Below are positions 26,428 to 33,954 of a stretch of 64,000 nucleotides of DNA, piece by piece; position 1 is the first letter of the stretch; each line of letters begins with the position of its first letter. The stretch covers positions 1 to 64,000 of the forward strand of contig NZ_AEVS01000101.1 in the NCBI RefSeq assembly GCF_000189255.1, written 5' to 3'. A model generated the notes under the pieces. It saw only the letters and a list, made by a program, of their open reading frames with translations, searched no databases and was not told where the DNA came from. The position numbers and the translations under genes are program-made. This stretch comes from Vibrio brasiliensis LMG 20546 (lineage in GTDB: Bacteria; Pseudomonadota; Gammaproteobacteria; Enterobacterales; Vibrionaceae).

Positions 26428-27279
26428 GTGGAGAAAGTACAAGCAGTCATCGATTTTCTTCTAACTCACAAATTACTTTTTACCGTTTTGATCATTATGA
26501 TCATCTCACTGATTCGTCGGTTGATATTGTCGATGATACGCGGCGATGATGCCTTTGTATCAGAAGACCAGCGCAGTTGGATGTCGCGAACCAAAAACGG
26601 TTCATTTATTACTCTGGTACTGCTGCTGTTTGTCCTTTGGCAGTCTGAAATCAACGAGTTTGCTCTCTCAGTTACGGCAATTGCTGTTGCGATAGTTGTG
26701 GCATCGAAAGAGATTATTCTCTGTTTCACCGGATCTATTCAACGTGCCAGTTCACGTTCATTTCGCATTGGCGACTGGATTGAAGTCGGTAAAATCTGTG
26801 GTGAAGTGATCGAACACAACATGATGGCGACGGTTATTCAGGAGATTGATCTCTACCATGGCCAATATCACTACACAGGCAAAACAGCGACGCTACCTAA
26901 CAGTATGTTCTTTACCTACCCGGTTAAGAATCTCAATTTCATGAAGCGCTATGTCTATCATGACTTCGCAATTATTGTCCCTAAGTTCGTCAACCTCTAC
27001 CCGCTGGTTCCTTTGATGCTGGAGAAGATTGATGAACACATTAACTACTTTAGCGAAGTTGCAAAACGCTACAACGCTATGATCGAAAAGCATGCTGGCG
27101 TCGACTTGCCAGGTTCTGAACCTCATATTCACATCACAAGTGGTGGCACCGGGGAGCAGGTTGTTCACTTTATGCTGTTTTGCCCGACCGATAAGGCAAC
27201 GCACTTAGAGCAAGAGATCAGAGCGGATTTTATGGCGCTGTATGAGCAACATTTCCCTGAGAAAAAAGCTGAGGAATAG
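26428..27279 (+). CDS. MscS-family mechanosensitive channel
   Basis: A 283-residue inner-membrane protein. GTG start at 26428 with AGGAG nearby. Helices lie at about 14-34, 57-75 and 79-97, and the third continues into the MscS core: ASKEIILCFTGSIQRAS, RSFRIGDWIEVGKICGEV and LPNSMFFTYPVKNLN, the usual TM3/beta-domain signature (normally GDWIEV-x-G-x-x-G-x-V). A soluble alpha/beta C-terminal part follows. It gates ion efflux during osmotic downshock, or a related small-conductance role. It has no pore-helix Gly/Ala zipper as clear as E. coli MscS, so it may be a divergent subfamily. Separated from the upstream operon by a terminator. Confidence 0.85.
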   Translation: MEKVQAVIDFLLTHKLLFTVLIIMIISLIRRLILSMIRGDDAFVSEDQRSWMSRTKNGSFITLVLLLFVLWQSEINEFALSVTAIAVAIVVASKEIILCFTGSIQRASSRSFRIGDWIEVGKICGEVIEHNMMATVIQEIDLYHGQYHYTGKTATLPNSMFFTYPVKNLNFMKRYVYHDFAIIVPKFVNLYPLVPLMLEKIDEHINYFSEVAKRYNAMIEKHAGVDLPGSEPHIHITSGGTGEQVVHFMLFCPTDKATHLEQEIRADFMALYEQHFPEKKAEE

Positions 27280-27388
27280 GTCGGGGCAATCTTGAGTTTG
27301 GCGGTGATAACCTTGGGTTATTTGATTAATGCTGGTTATTGTTACGACAAAACATTGCATTCGAGATTTGGTAAAAAAAAGAGTATGG

Positions 27389-27440
27389 TGCGCGCAATTG
27401 CCTATATGAGCTCAGTCGTCTATTGAGAGCGTAGCGCGCA
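27389..27440 (+). promoter_or_regulatory. long-range stem-loop upstream of the EIIC-EAL gene
   Basis: TGCGCGC (27389-27395) pairs with GCGCGCA (27434-27440); inside, CTCA/TGAG (27411-27414, 27424-27427) can form a second stem. It lies about 100 bases before the gene, in a 257-base gap that otherwise shows nothing. Could be leader RNA structure; no family recognised. Confidence 0.3.
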
Positions 27441-27545
27441 GCCAAAGGATACAAAAAACTTCATTAAGGATATGCTGCGTCAGGCAATGGATGCGTACAG
27501 ATGATGTGCGTAATTTATTAAATCTATTGGCTATTAGTGTCCTTA

Positions 27546-29579
27546 ATGAACACCTCTTTAATATATCGAGTCTTTTCCCGTTTCTCGGAAAACACTTATC
27601 TTAACGGCTTATGTAATGTCTTCGTGATGTTATTACCCGTTTCACTGCTCTCTGCCTTTGCAACCTTAATTGGCAACGGGCTGATGATCTGGGGTTTTGA
27701 ATCTGAAGCCGATTATCTGTTGTTTGTTAGCAGACTGGTTTGGAAACTGTTTCCAATGCTACTGCTTATTTACTACGCGCTATTTTTGGCTCGTCTACAC
27801 AATCTTTCACGCACCAATGTAGTCACACCGTCGGTACTGGTTTACGTAATCTTGTGTAACGAGTGGGGATTGCTCCATCCGGGTTCCATCTTACCTGCCA
27901 GTTACCCACTGGCGATCGTGACGCCTTTGTTAGTGGCTTGTGCTGTTAAGCATATGATGCGCAGACGAGTATTTCTGGATTCAGCTTTACCAAATGTCGT
28001 TGACCAATCGATAAACCTTATTCTCGGCACTATTGCTTTAGTGTCTGCTTTTGTCTTTATTGGTCATCTGATTGGAAAATTGGTATTGGCTTTGCCAGTC
28101 CTTGATTGGGTTCCTTCAATTGGCGTTGATTCACTGCTTGGTGGCTTATGGTATGAGCTCATTCGTAGTCTACTATGGACAATTGGTATCAATGGTCATG
28201 TGCTGCTGGCTAGCTACAAAAATGAGTTGTATGAAGTCTCAGTGAACTGTTTCAACTCATATAAAGCAGTGGGTGGTGACCTACCGATCCTTACCAGTAG
28301 TTTTTACGATATCTATGCAGGGATAGGGGGAGCGGGAAATACTCTGAGCCTGGTGCTGTGTATGTTGCTTTTCACTAAGAACAAAGGCTACAGAACCTTA
28401 GCTGGGGCGACATTGATCCTAAGTTTGTTCAACATCAACGAACCTGTGCTGTTTGGTTTACCTGTGATATTTAATCCGGTATTGATTATTCCGTTTTTGC
28501 TCACGCCATTAGTCGCCATTGTGGTCGCATATACAGCAACACTCTTAGGTATGGTTGCCCCTGTTTCTGAGTTCGTAAGCTGGATGACTCCCTCTCTTAT
28601 CAGTGGTTATATCGCAACGGATGGGCACATTAGTGGCTCAATACTCCAGCTTGTGATCATCGCTATTGGTATCGCTATCTATCTGCCGTTTTTTAAACAG
28701 ATGGATAGGGTTTCGGGTAGCCATGCGGTGTTTACCAAAGGCTCATCTGACGAGTTTTTTAATTACGAAGAGATAGGCAACAATCGTAGTGTGATTGGGT
28801 TGTTGCCTAACATGAGTGGTAACCTGCTTGCTCAAACGGATATTAGCAACTTGCAACGTAGTGGAGAGTTTGTTCTTTTTTATCAACCGCAAGTAAACAA
28901 CGACAAGAACTGTGTCTCTTCTTTAGAAGTTCTGATTAGGCATCGTAGTAAAGATGGCACCATAACCCCTCCGACTTTCTTGTCTAGTTTCGCTAAGTTA
29001 GGTCTGACATCTGATTTGGATATGTGGGTGATCAAGCGTGCGTTGAAAGAAGTGGCACCATTGGCGCCAAACGCGACGTTCAAAATCTCTATTAACGTTT
29101 CGCCAGAGACATTTCTGGTGCCAAACTTTGCTGAGATAGTGATAGACCTGATAGAAAACAGTGCCTTAAATTTTGAACAAGTCGAGTTAGAGATCACCGA
29201 AGAGTTACTTATCCAAGATGAGCAGACAACCTGGAGTGTCTTTACTCAACTAAGAGAGAAGGGCATTCAGATTGCACTTGATGACTTTGGCTCAGGTTAC
29301 TCCTCCATCGGACATTTATGTAAGTACGAGTTCGACAAAGTGAAGATTGACCGATCATTAGTGGTTAACTTAAAACACAAACATGGGCGAGAAATGTTCC
29401 GACTGACTAGCGAACTGGTTCGTATAACAGGAGCAGAAATCGTCGTTGAAGGGGTTGAAACTGACGAGGAACTTGATTTTGTCTCTCAGCAGGGAATCAC
29501 TTTAATTCAAGGCTACTATTTCTATAAGCCAATGCCATTTGATCAGGTTTGTCAGCAAGTGGTGTTTTGTAATAGCTAA
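27546..29579 (+). CDS. PTS EIIC-like membrane domain fused to c-di-GMP phosphodiesterase (EAL)
   Basis: About 677 residues. The N-terminal 400 or so are a polytopic membrane domain of the PTS lactose/cellobiose EIIC type (signatures NEPVLFGLPVIFNPVLIIPF and GGAGNTLSLVLCMLL), with no EIIA or EIIB. The C-terminal 240 form an EAL domain with the catalytic set present: EVL in place of EAL (Glu464 counted from 27537), SINVSPE, ELEITEEL, DDFGSGYSS, KIDRS, EGVET, QGYYFYKP. It should degrade c-di-GMP, perhaps in response to a sugar seen by the EIIC part. The start is unsure: ATG 27546 is used; GTG 27537 is in frame; neither has a good ribosome site. Confidence 0.88.
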   Translation: MNTSLIYRVFSRFSENTYLNGLCNVFVMLLPVSLLSAFATLIGNGLMIWGFESEADYLLFVSRLVWKLFPMLLLIYYALFLARLHNLSRTNVVTPSVLVYVILCNEWGLLHPGSILPASYPLAIVTPLLVACAVKHMMRRRVFLDSALPNVVDQSINLILGTIALVSAFVFIGHLIGKLVLALPVLDWVPSIGVDSLLGGLWYELIRSLLWTIGINGHVLLASYKNELYEVSVNCFNSYKAVGGDLPILTSSFYDIYAGIGGAGNTLSLVLCMLLFTKNKGYRTLAGATLILSLFNINEPVLFGLPVIFNPVLIIPFLLTPLVAIVVAYTATLLGMVAPVSEFVSWMTPSLISGYIATDGHISGSILQLVIIAIGIAIYLPFFKQMDRVSGSHAVFTKGSSDEFFNYEEIGNNRSVIGLLPNMSGNLLAQTDISNLQRSGEFVLFYQPQVNNDKNCVSSLEVLIRHRSKDGTITPPTFLSSFAKLGLTSDLDMWVIKRALKEVAPLAPNATFKISINVSPETFLVPNFAEIVIDLIENSALNFEQVELEITEELLIQDEQTTWSVFTQLREKGIQIALDDFGSGYSSIGHLCKYEFDKVKIDRSLVVNLKHKHGREMFRLTSELVRITGAEIVVEGVETDEELDFVSQQGITLIQGYYFYKPMPFDQVCQQVVFCNS

Positions 29580-29591
29580 CGCTTAATACTC

Positions 29592-29615
29592 AAAGGAGCC
29601 TGATACGGCTCCTTT
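29592..29615. terminator. terminator between convergent genes
   Basis: A perfect 9-base stem AAAGGAGCC / GGCTCCTTT with a 6-base loop between the EIIC-EAL gene and the convergent peroxidase gene. T runs are short on both sides, so it may serve both weakly. Confidence 0.7.
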
Positions 29616-29634
29616 GTTGTTTATGCTCTTTAGA

Positions 29635-30621
29635 TCAGATATTTGGACGAGCTGTTTCGTCGGTCGAAGGAGGCAGGTGAGGCAGCGTCACTTGCGGTTG
29701 TTCACCGGTTAAAGAACGCAGGAACTCAGTGATTTTGATCGACTCATCTTTTGTCAGCTTTTGACCGAGCTGCAAGTCTGCCATCATTTCTACCGCTTGC
29801 TGTAGATCCCAAACGGAACCGTCATGGAAATACGGATAGGTCAGTTCGATGTTACGTAGAGTCGGTACCTTGAACACATACTTGTCGAACTCATTACCAG
29901 TAATCGCTTTACGGCCCACATCTGGATTATCCGTTGCAAAAGGTTTCACCAGTCCCATTTTTTGATACATCTGACCGCCGGCCAAGGGACCGCTGTGACA
30001 GGCGGTACAACCTTTCTCTTTGAATAGGTTGTAGCCTTCCACCTGAGTAATGGTCAACGCCTTATCGTCTCCTTTCAGCCATAGATCAAAGGGCGCATTG
30101 GGTGTGCGTAAGGTCTGCTCAAACGTAGCAATGGCGTCAGTGACATTATCAATGGTGATTGTTTCACTGCCATAAGCTTGCTTGAACCACTGGCGATACT
30201 GCGGAATCGATTTGAGAGTATCGATGGCAAGCTGGTGGCTAAATGCCATTTCGAGTGGATTTTCAATCGGTCCTGCTGCCTGCTCTTGCAGGTCTTTTGC
30301 TCGTCCATTCCAGAACTGTACGAAGTTCAAGTCTGAGTTAAACACTGTTGGTGAGTTGATTGGACCAATCGCCCATTTGTGACCAATAGAGCTTGGCAAG
30401 TTGTCGACGCCACCTTTTGCTATGTTATGGCAAGAGTTACAAGAGATGGTGTTGGAGGCGGACAAACGCGGCTCAAACCATAAGGTTTTTCCCAACTCTA
30501 CCTTGTTGGCATCGAGCCCTGCCACTGGCTCTATAACCTTGATGGGTTCACCTGCCTGACGCTCTGCGTGGACTGCGAAAGAGATGATGGACAAGACACT
30601 CACTGCAATAATCGTTTTCAT
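29635..30621 (-). CDS. ccp: di-haem cytochrome c peroxidase
   Basis: A 328-residue periplasmic enzyme that reduces H2O2 with electrons from c-type cytochromes. Start at 30621 is chosen: it gives the signal peptide MKTIIAVSVLSIISFAVHA and has AGGAAG just upstream; an in-frame ATG at 30696 would add 25 charged residues. The two haem motifs are CNSCH (61-65) and CTACH (205-209), in order low-potential then high-potential. Further family marks are LGKTLWFEPRLS, NSPTVFNS, NRGR-like FWNGRAKDL, KVPTLRNIELTYPYFHDG (here PYFHDG). A perfect palindrome and an FNR-like site lie upstream, consistent with oxygen-responsive control as in E. coli. Confidence 0.93.
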   Translation of the reverse strand: MKTIIAVSVLSIISFAVHAERQAGEPIKVIEPVAGLDANKVELGKTLWFEPRLSASNTISCNSCHNIAKGGVDNLPSSIGHKWAIGPINSPTVFNSDLNFVQFWNGRAKDLQEQAAGPIENPLEMAFSHQLAIDTLKSIPQYRQWFKQAYGSETITIDNVTDAIATFEQTLRTPNAPFDLWLKGDDKALTITQVEGYNLFKEKGCTACHSGPLAGGQMYQKMGLVKPFATDNPDVGRKAITGNEFDKYVFKVPTLRNIELTYPYFHDGSVWDLQQAVEMMADLQLGQKLTKDESIKITEFLRSLTGEQPQVTLPHLPPSTDETARPNI

Positions 30622-30705
30622 AATAACTTCCTTTTTCAGTGATTTTTCAATCTCACTAGTGGCACGCACTTCTTGATGGTGCGTTGTGGAAGTCACGGTA
30701 TATCA

Positions 30706-30738
30706 ATCGATTTTTTCGATAAAATGCAAAAAATCGAT
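30706..30738 (-). promoter_or_regulatory. 11-base inverted repeat upstream of ccp
   Basis: ATCGATTTTTT (30706-30716) and AAAAAATCGAT (30728-30738) are exact inverted copies with an 11-base spacer, about 85-117 bases upstream of the ccp start. The layout suits an operator for a dimeric regulator. The regulator is not identified. Confidence 0.45.
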
Positions 30739-30862
30739 GGTTTTTATGGCGAAAAACGATGTTAAAAATGGTCAATTCTTGCGCAGCTTGAATTTACTTA
30801 TCTCGCGAGTTGAAGATCACTTTCTGTTAACAAATACGCAATAAATAGCATCGAACATTTTG

Positions 30863-30876
30863 TTGATTTAGGTCAA
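30863..30876. promoter_or_regulatory. FNR-like box
   Basis: TTGAT-TTAG-GTCAA differs at one position from the FNR consensus TTGAT-N4-ATCAA. It is in the 406-base gap between ccp and the transposase gene, about 240 bases upstream of ccp, further than usual for direct activation. The rest of this gap shows no gene. Confidence 0.4.
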
Positions 30877-31027
30877 AGTCACACCTCCCTTTATCAGGAC
30901 ACACACCATAAAGGATGAAATTAGGATGAGTTGTTGATACCTCCGTCAGAGGCCAACAATTAGATGATTGCAGTGCCCAGTCGAGGTTCTTAACCTGAAT
31001 GGAACTGATCACTAGATGGATATACAT

Positions 31028-31990
31028 ATGACAACTGCGAGAAAACAACAGTTATGTGTCGATGCTACCCCTTACTATCATTGCGTTTCTCGTTGTGTCA
31101 GACGTAGTTTTCTTTGTGGAGAAGATCCCCTCACACTCCGTAGCTATGAACATCGTCGATCGTGGATTAAGCGCAAGATGCTTGCTTTGTCACAAGTCTA
31201 TTGTATCGATATCTGCGCCTACGCCATCATGAGCAATCACTATCACTTAGTTGTCCATATCAATAGAGGGAAAGCTTTACGATTATCTGATCGAGAAGTG
31301 GTTGAACGCTGGAAGCAAGAGCACAAACTTCCATATATTGTAACCAGATGGTTAGAAGGGCAACTCACCAGCAGTATTGAGAATGAAGTGTGTCTGAAGA
31401 TTATTGATTCATGGCGAGAACGCTTATGGAGCCTGAGTTGGTTTATGAAAGAACTCAATTATGACATTGCCTGTCAAGCGAATAAAGAAGATGAATGCAC
31501 AGGTCATTTTTGGGAAAGTCGCTTTAAAAGCCAAGCTTTGTTAGATGAACAAGCACTCGCAGCGGCTATGGCGTATGTCGACTTAAACCCGCTAAGATCG
31601 GGCATCGCGAAGACTCCGGAAACATCAGATTATACCTCGATTCAGGCAAGGTTAGACGCACTGAACAAACAGCAAGCTACAGCTCCATGTCTGCATCCAT
31701 TCATAGGTAACTTGTCGACCAGACAGCAAGATGGAATCCCCTTTAGGCTCATTGATTACATCGAGTTGGTTGATTGGACTGCGCGGCAGTTAAAAGAAGA
31801 TAAAGTCAGTTTGAGCGAAAAGGTGCCCCCAATTTTAAAACGACTCAACGTAAACCAACTGAAGTGGCTTGAAGCTTGTAAAAAATTAGAGCGAAGACGA
31901 AATACGTTAGTCGGTTGTTCACAGAACGCGATGCTTGCCAAAGGTACGTTGAACCGGCTGCGAATCAATCTGTTTAAGTTGGATGGTTAG
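31028..31990 (+). CDS. REP-associated tyrosine transposase (RAYT, Y1 HUH family)
   Basis: About 320 residues. A single-strand DNA transposase/nuclease of the IS200/IS605-related Y1 family, of the chromosomal RAYT type that acts on REP palindromes. Motifs: NHYHLVVHI with the HUH His pair (His75/His77 counted from 31016), GHFWESRFKSQ, and the catalytic Tyr187 in AMAYVDLNPLRSG. The start is ATG 31028 with GGAT upstream; ATG 31016 is in frame. No flanking IS ends or accessory gene, so it looks like a domesticated single-copy gene. Two perfect palindromic repeats lie 190 bases downstream and may be its targets. Confidence 0.9.
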   Translation: MTTARKQQLCVDATPYYHCVSRCVRRSFLCGEDPLTLRSYEHRRSWIKRKMLALSQVYCIDICAYAIMSNHYHLVVHINRGKALRLSDREVVERWKQEHKLPYIVTRWLEGQLTSSIENEVCLKIIDSWRERLWSLSWFMKELNYDIACQANKEDECTGHFWESRFKSQALLDEQALAAAMAYVDLNPLRSGIAKTPETSDYTSIQARLDALNKQQATAPCLHPFIGNLSTRQQDGIPFRLIDYIELVDWTARQLKEDKVSLSEKVPPILKRLNVNQLKWLEACKKLERRRNTLVGCSQNAMLAKGTLNRLRINLFKLDG

Positions 31991-32030
31991 TCTGAAACAG
32001 CAGATCGGCACAAAAGTATTGGAAGTCAAA

Positions 32031-32053
32031 CCAAGCTAAAAGTCAGCTTGGAT
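32031..32053 (+). terminator. hairpin after the RAYT gene
   Basis: CCAAGCT / AGCTTGG with a 7-base spacer about 40 bases past the RAYT stop. No T tract follows, so its role as a terminator is doubtful. Confidence 0.35.
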
Positions 32054-32058
32054 TCTCA

Positions 32059-32172
32059 CTATTTGTCAAATTCGTACTCAGAACCCAAATCAGACCAACA
32101 ATCATCGGCGAGTCCGCAGCTTTCTTTTAATTCACACCAGTGCGTCTTCACTGTATGCCAAGTTTTGTCCAA
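32059..32172 (-). CDS. possible 37-residue Cys/Trp-rich small protein
   Basis: A TTG at 32172 opens a short frame rich in Trp, Cys and acidic residues (contains WCELKESCGLADDCW and ends SEYEFDK) to a TAG at 32059. The composition looks protein-like, not random, and it lies downstream of acr3 on the same strand, beyond the palindromic repeats. It has only a weak GGCAAG upstream and could be the end of an older gene cut by the repeats. Family unknown. Confidence 0.3.
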   Translation of the reverse strand: MDKTWHTVKTHWCELKESCGLADDCWSDLGSEYEFDK

Positions 32173-32179
32173 ACTTGCC

Positions 32180-32295
32180 GATTCTAATCATGCCTGTCCT
32201 TTTAAAAAGCGTTAAACAGGACAGGCGCATCAATTCGGATTCTAATCATGCCTGTCCTTTTAAAAAGCGTTAAACAGGACAGGCGCATCAATTCG
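32180..32295. repeat. two perfect tandem 58-bp palindromic (REP-like) repeats
   Basis: Bases 32180-32237 and 32238-32295 are identical. Each holds an inverted repeat GCCTGTCCT / AGGACAGGC (9 of 9 paired) around an AT-rich 17-base centre. They sit 190 bases downstream of the RAYT gene and 8 bases beyond the acr3 stop, the usual extragenic setting of REP/BIME elements. They could also act as transcription stops or mRNA 3' stabilisers for acr3. Confidence 0.85.
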
Positions 32296-32302
32296 TGAAT
32301 TT

Positions 32303-33373
32303 TTAACTTCTGTAATACTTCTGCTTCATCCTCAGCGCAATATTGACCAGTGCTATCAGGACAGGCACCTCAATTAGGGGGCCAATCACGCCCGCGAAGG
32401 CTTGGTCAGAGTTGAGGCCGAATACAGCGATACTTACCGCGATTGCAAGTTCGAAATTGTTGCCAGTTGCGGTAAAAGCGATAGAGGCATTTTTGTCATA
32501 TTCGATGCCAAGCTTTTTACCAACTAAGAAGCTAACAAAAAACATCACCACAAAGTAAATAGCCAGTGGGATAGCCACACGGATTACGTCGAGAGGTAGA
32601 TCAAAGATCATTTCACCTTTTAGGCTAAACATCAGCACGATTGTCGCAAGTAATGCGATTAGCGTGATAGGGGAGATACGTGGAATGAACACCTCGTTGT
32701 ACCAGGTTTCTCCTTTAGCTGCAGTAAGCCATTTTCGACTTAAGAAACCAGCCAAGAAAGGGATACCCAAGTAAATCAGCACGCTCTCAGCAATGTCTAA
32801 CATTGAAATGTCAACGTCAAAGCCTTGGTAACCTAACAGTGGGGGCAACACTGTGATGAATAACCAGGCCATAAAGCTGTATGAGACAATCTGAAACGCG
32901 CTGTTTAGTGCAACAAGCGCCGCTCCATATTCTTTATTACCACCGCCTATATCATTCCAAACCAGTACCATAGCGATACAGCGAGCAAGGCCGATAAGGA
33001 TAATTCCGACCATGTACCCTGGCTTGTCACCAAGAAAGGTCAAGGCAAGCACAAACATAAGAATCGGACCAACAATCCAGTTCATAATCAGAGACAGTTT
33101 GATAGCTTGTTTGTCTTTGGTGACGCTTCCAAGCAACTTGTAATCCACCTTAGCAAGTGGGGGATACATCATAAGAATCAGGCCGATTGCCAGCGGGATA
33201 TTGGTACTGCCAACCGTCATCGATTCGTTCCAGTTGGCGACATCGGGGAATGCGACTCCGATGGTGATACCCACAGCCATGGCCACGAATATCCATACTG
33301 TAAGGTAACGATCTAAGAAGCTCATTTTGACCGCGGCTGAAGGGCCAGTATGACTTGTGATATCTGAGCTCAT
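32303..33373 (-). CDS. acr3: ACR3-family arsenite efflux permease
   Basis: A 356-residue inner-membrane exporter of arsenite/antimonite of the BART/ACR3 family with about 10 helices. Visible signatures are [24 protein letters not shown] with the essential helix-4 Cys, and [20 protein letters not shown] with the helix-9 Glu. Works with the ArsR repressor encoded 82 bases upstream on the same strand. A palindrome matching the one before arsR lies in that gap, so acr3 can be switched independently or with arsR. No ArsC or ArsA is seen in the window. Confidence 0.94.
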   Translation of the reverse strand: MSSDITSHTGPSAAVKMSFLDRYLTVWIFVAMAVGITIGVAFPDVANWNESMTVGSTNIPLAIGLILMMYPPLAKVDYKLLGSVTKDKQAIKLSLIMNWIVGPILMFVLALTFLGDKPGYMVGIILIGLARCIAMVLVWNDIGGGNKEYGAALVALNSAFQIVSYSFMAWLFITVLPPLLGYQGFDVDISMLDIAESVLIYLGIPFLAGFLSRKWLTAAKGETWYNEVFIPRISPITLIALLATIVLMFSLKGEMIFDLPLDVIRVAIPLAIYFVVMFFVSFLVGKKLGIEYDKNASIAFTATGNNFELAIAVSIAVFGLNSDQAFAGVIGPLIEVPVLIALVNIALRMKQKYYRS

Positions 33374-33393
33374 AGTAAAACTCTCTTTCGTTT

Positions 33394-33409
33394 ATCGTCG
33401 AATGACGAT
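33394..33409 (-). promoter_or_regulatory. ArsR operator before acr3
   Basis: ATCGTCGAATGACGAT, an imperfect palindrome (ATCGTC / GACGAT), 21 bases before the acr3 start. A near-identical sequence lies before arsR. Confidence 0.65.
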
Positions 33410-33455
33410 TTATTGGTAATAATAAATGGCAAACGTCTGCTTGCCATGAAAATGT

Positions 33456-33797
33456 TTAACTGAATATCGTGTTATACAAGTTAGAGAAGTGACTGATCTC
33501 GTCCTTGTTGACTCGATAGCACACCTTAGGTGGAATTGATTGCGCAGTAATGAATCCGGCTTGCTTAAGAATGCGTAAGTGCTCAGACACCGTTGATTGA
33601 GCTAAGCCCAGTTCAGAAACCAGATCGCTATTAAGGCATCCGCCCATCTTTTCCAGGTTGAGTAGTATTTTTACTATTCGAACACGGGCTGGGTGTGACA
33701 GGGCCTTAGCCTGAGCTGCAAGTTGTAGCTCTTGAGCTAATTCACGCTCTGTAGATTTAAACGCTTGTTCATTAACACGGCTGCATGAGTTGGACAT
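33456..33797 (-). CDS. arsR: ArsR/SmtB-family metalloregulatory repressor
   Basis: A 113-residue winged-helix repressor that leaves DNA when As(III)/Sb(III) binds. The helix-turn-helix is seen in LVSELGLAQSTVSEHLRILKQAGF, preceded by KALSHPARVRIVKILL. Cys residues at about 5, 54 (GGCLNSD) and 98 (KVCYRV) may form the arsenite site; the classic C-V-C of E. coli ArsR helix is absent, so binding would be of a different type. Autoregulation is likely because a matching palindrome lies 19-36 bases upstream of the start. Confidence 0.92.
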   Translation of the reverse strand: MSNSCSRVNEQAFKSTERELAQELQLAAQAKALSHPARVRIVKILLNLEKMGGCLNSDLVSELGLAQSTVSEHLRILKQAGFITAQSIPPKVCYRVNKDEISHFSNLYNTIFS

Positions 33798-33815
33798 TTT
33801 TTCTATCCAATAGTT

Positions 33816-33833
33816 AATCGTCGAATTGCGATT
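33816..33833 (-). promoter_or_regulatory. ArsR operator before arsR
   Basis: AATCGTCGAATTGCGATT, palindromic at its ends and sharing ATCGTCGAAT..CGAT with the site before acr3. It places arsR under its own control. Confidence 0.65.
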
Positions 33834-33954
33834 GATGATACGCCTCCAATCTCAATTCTGCAACTGGTTCAGAATAATGATTTAACTGACGCCAATTATT
33901 TAATATTTAGATTGGTCTGGGATATATTTGACGTGATTTTTATAACAATGAAGT

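Noticed and set aside
27389-27440. c-di-GMP riboswitch before the EAL gene
   Set aside because: The sequence lacks the conserved GEMM core bases; only a generic stem is seen.
31016-31990. Complete IS200/IS605 insertion sequence
   Set aside because: The transposase is of RAYT type; no IS ends, no second gene and no target-site pattern are seen.
32180-32295. CRISPR array
   Set aside because: The two repeats are directly adjacent with no spacer, and no cas gene is present.
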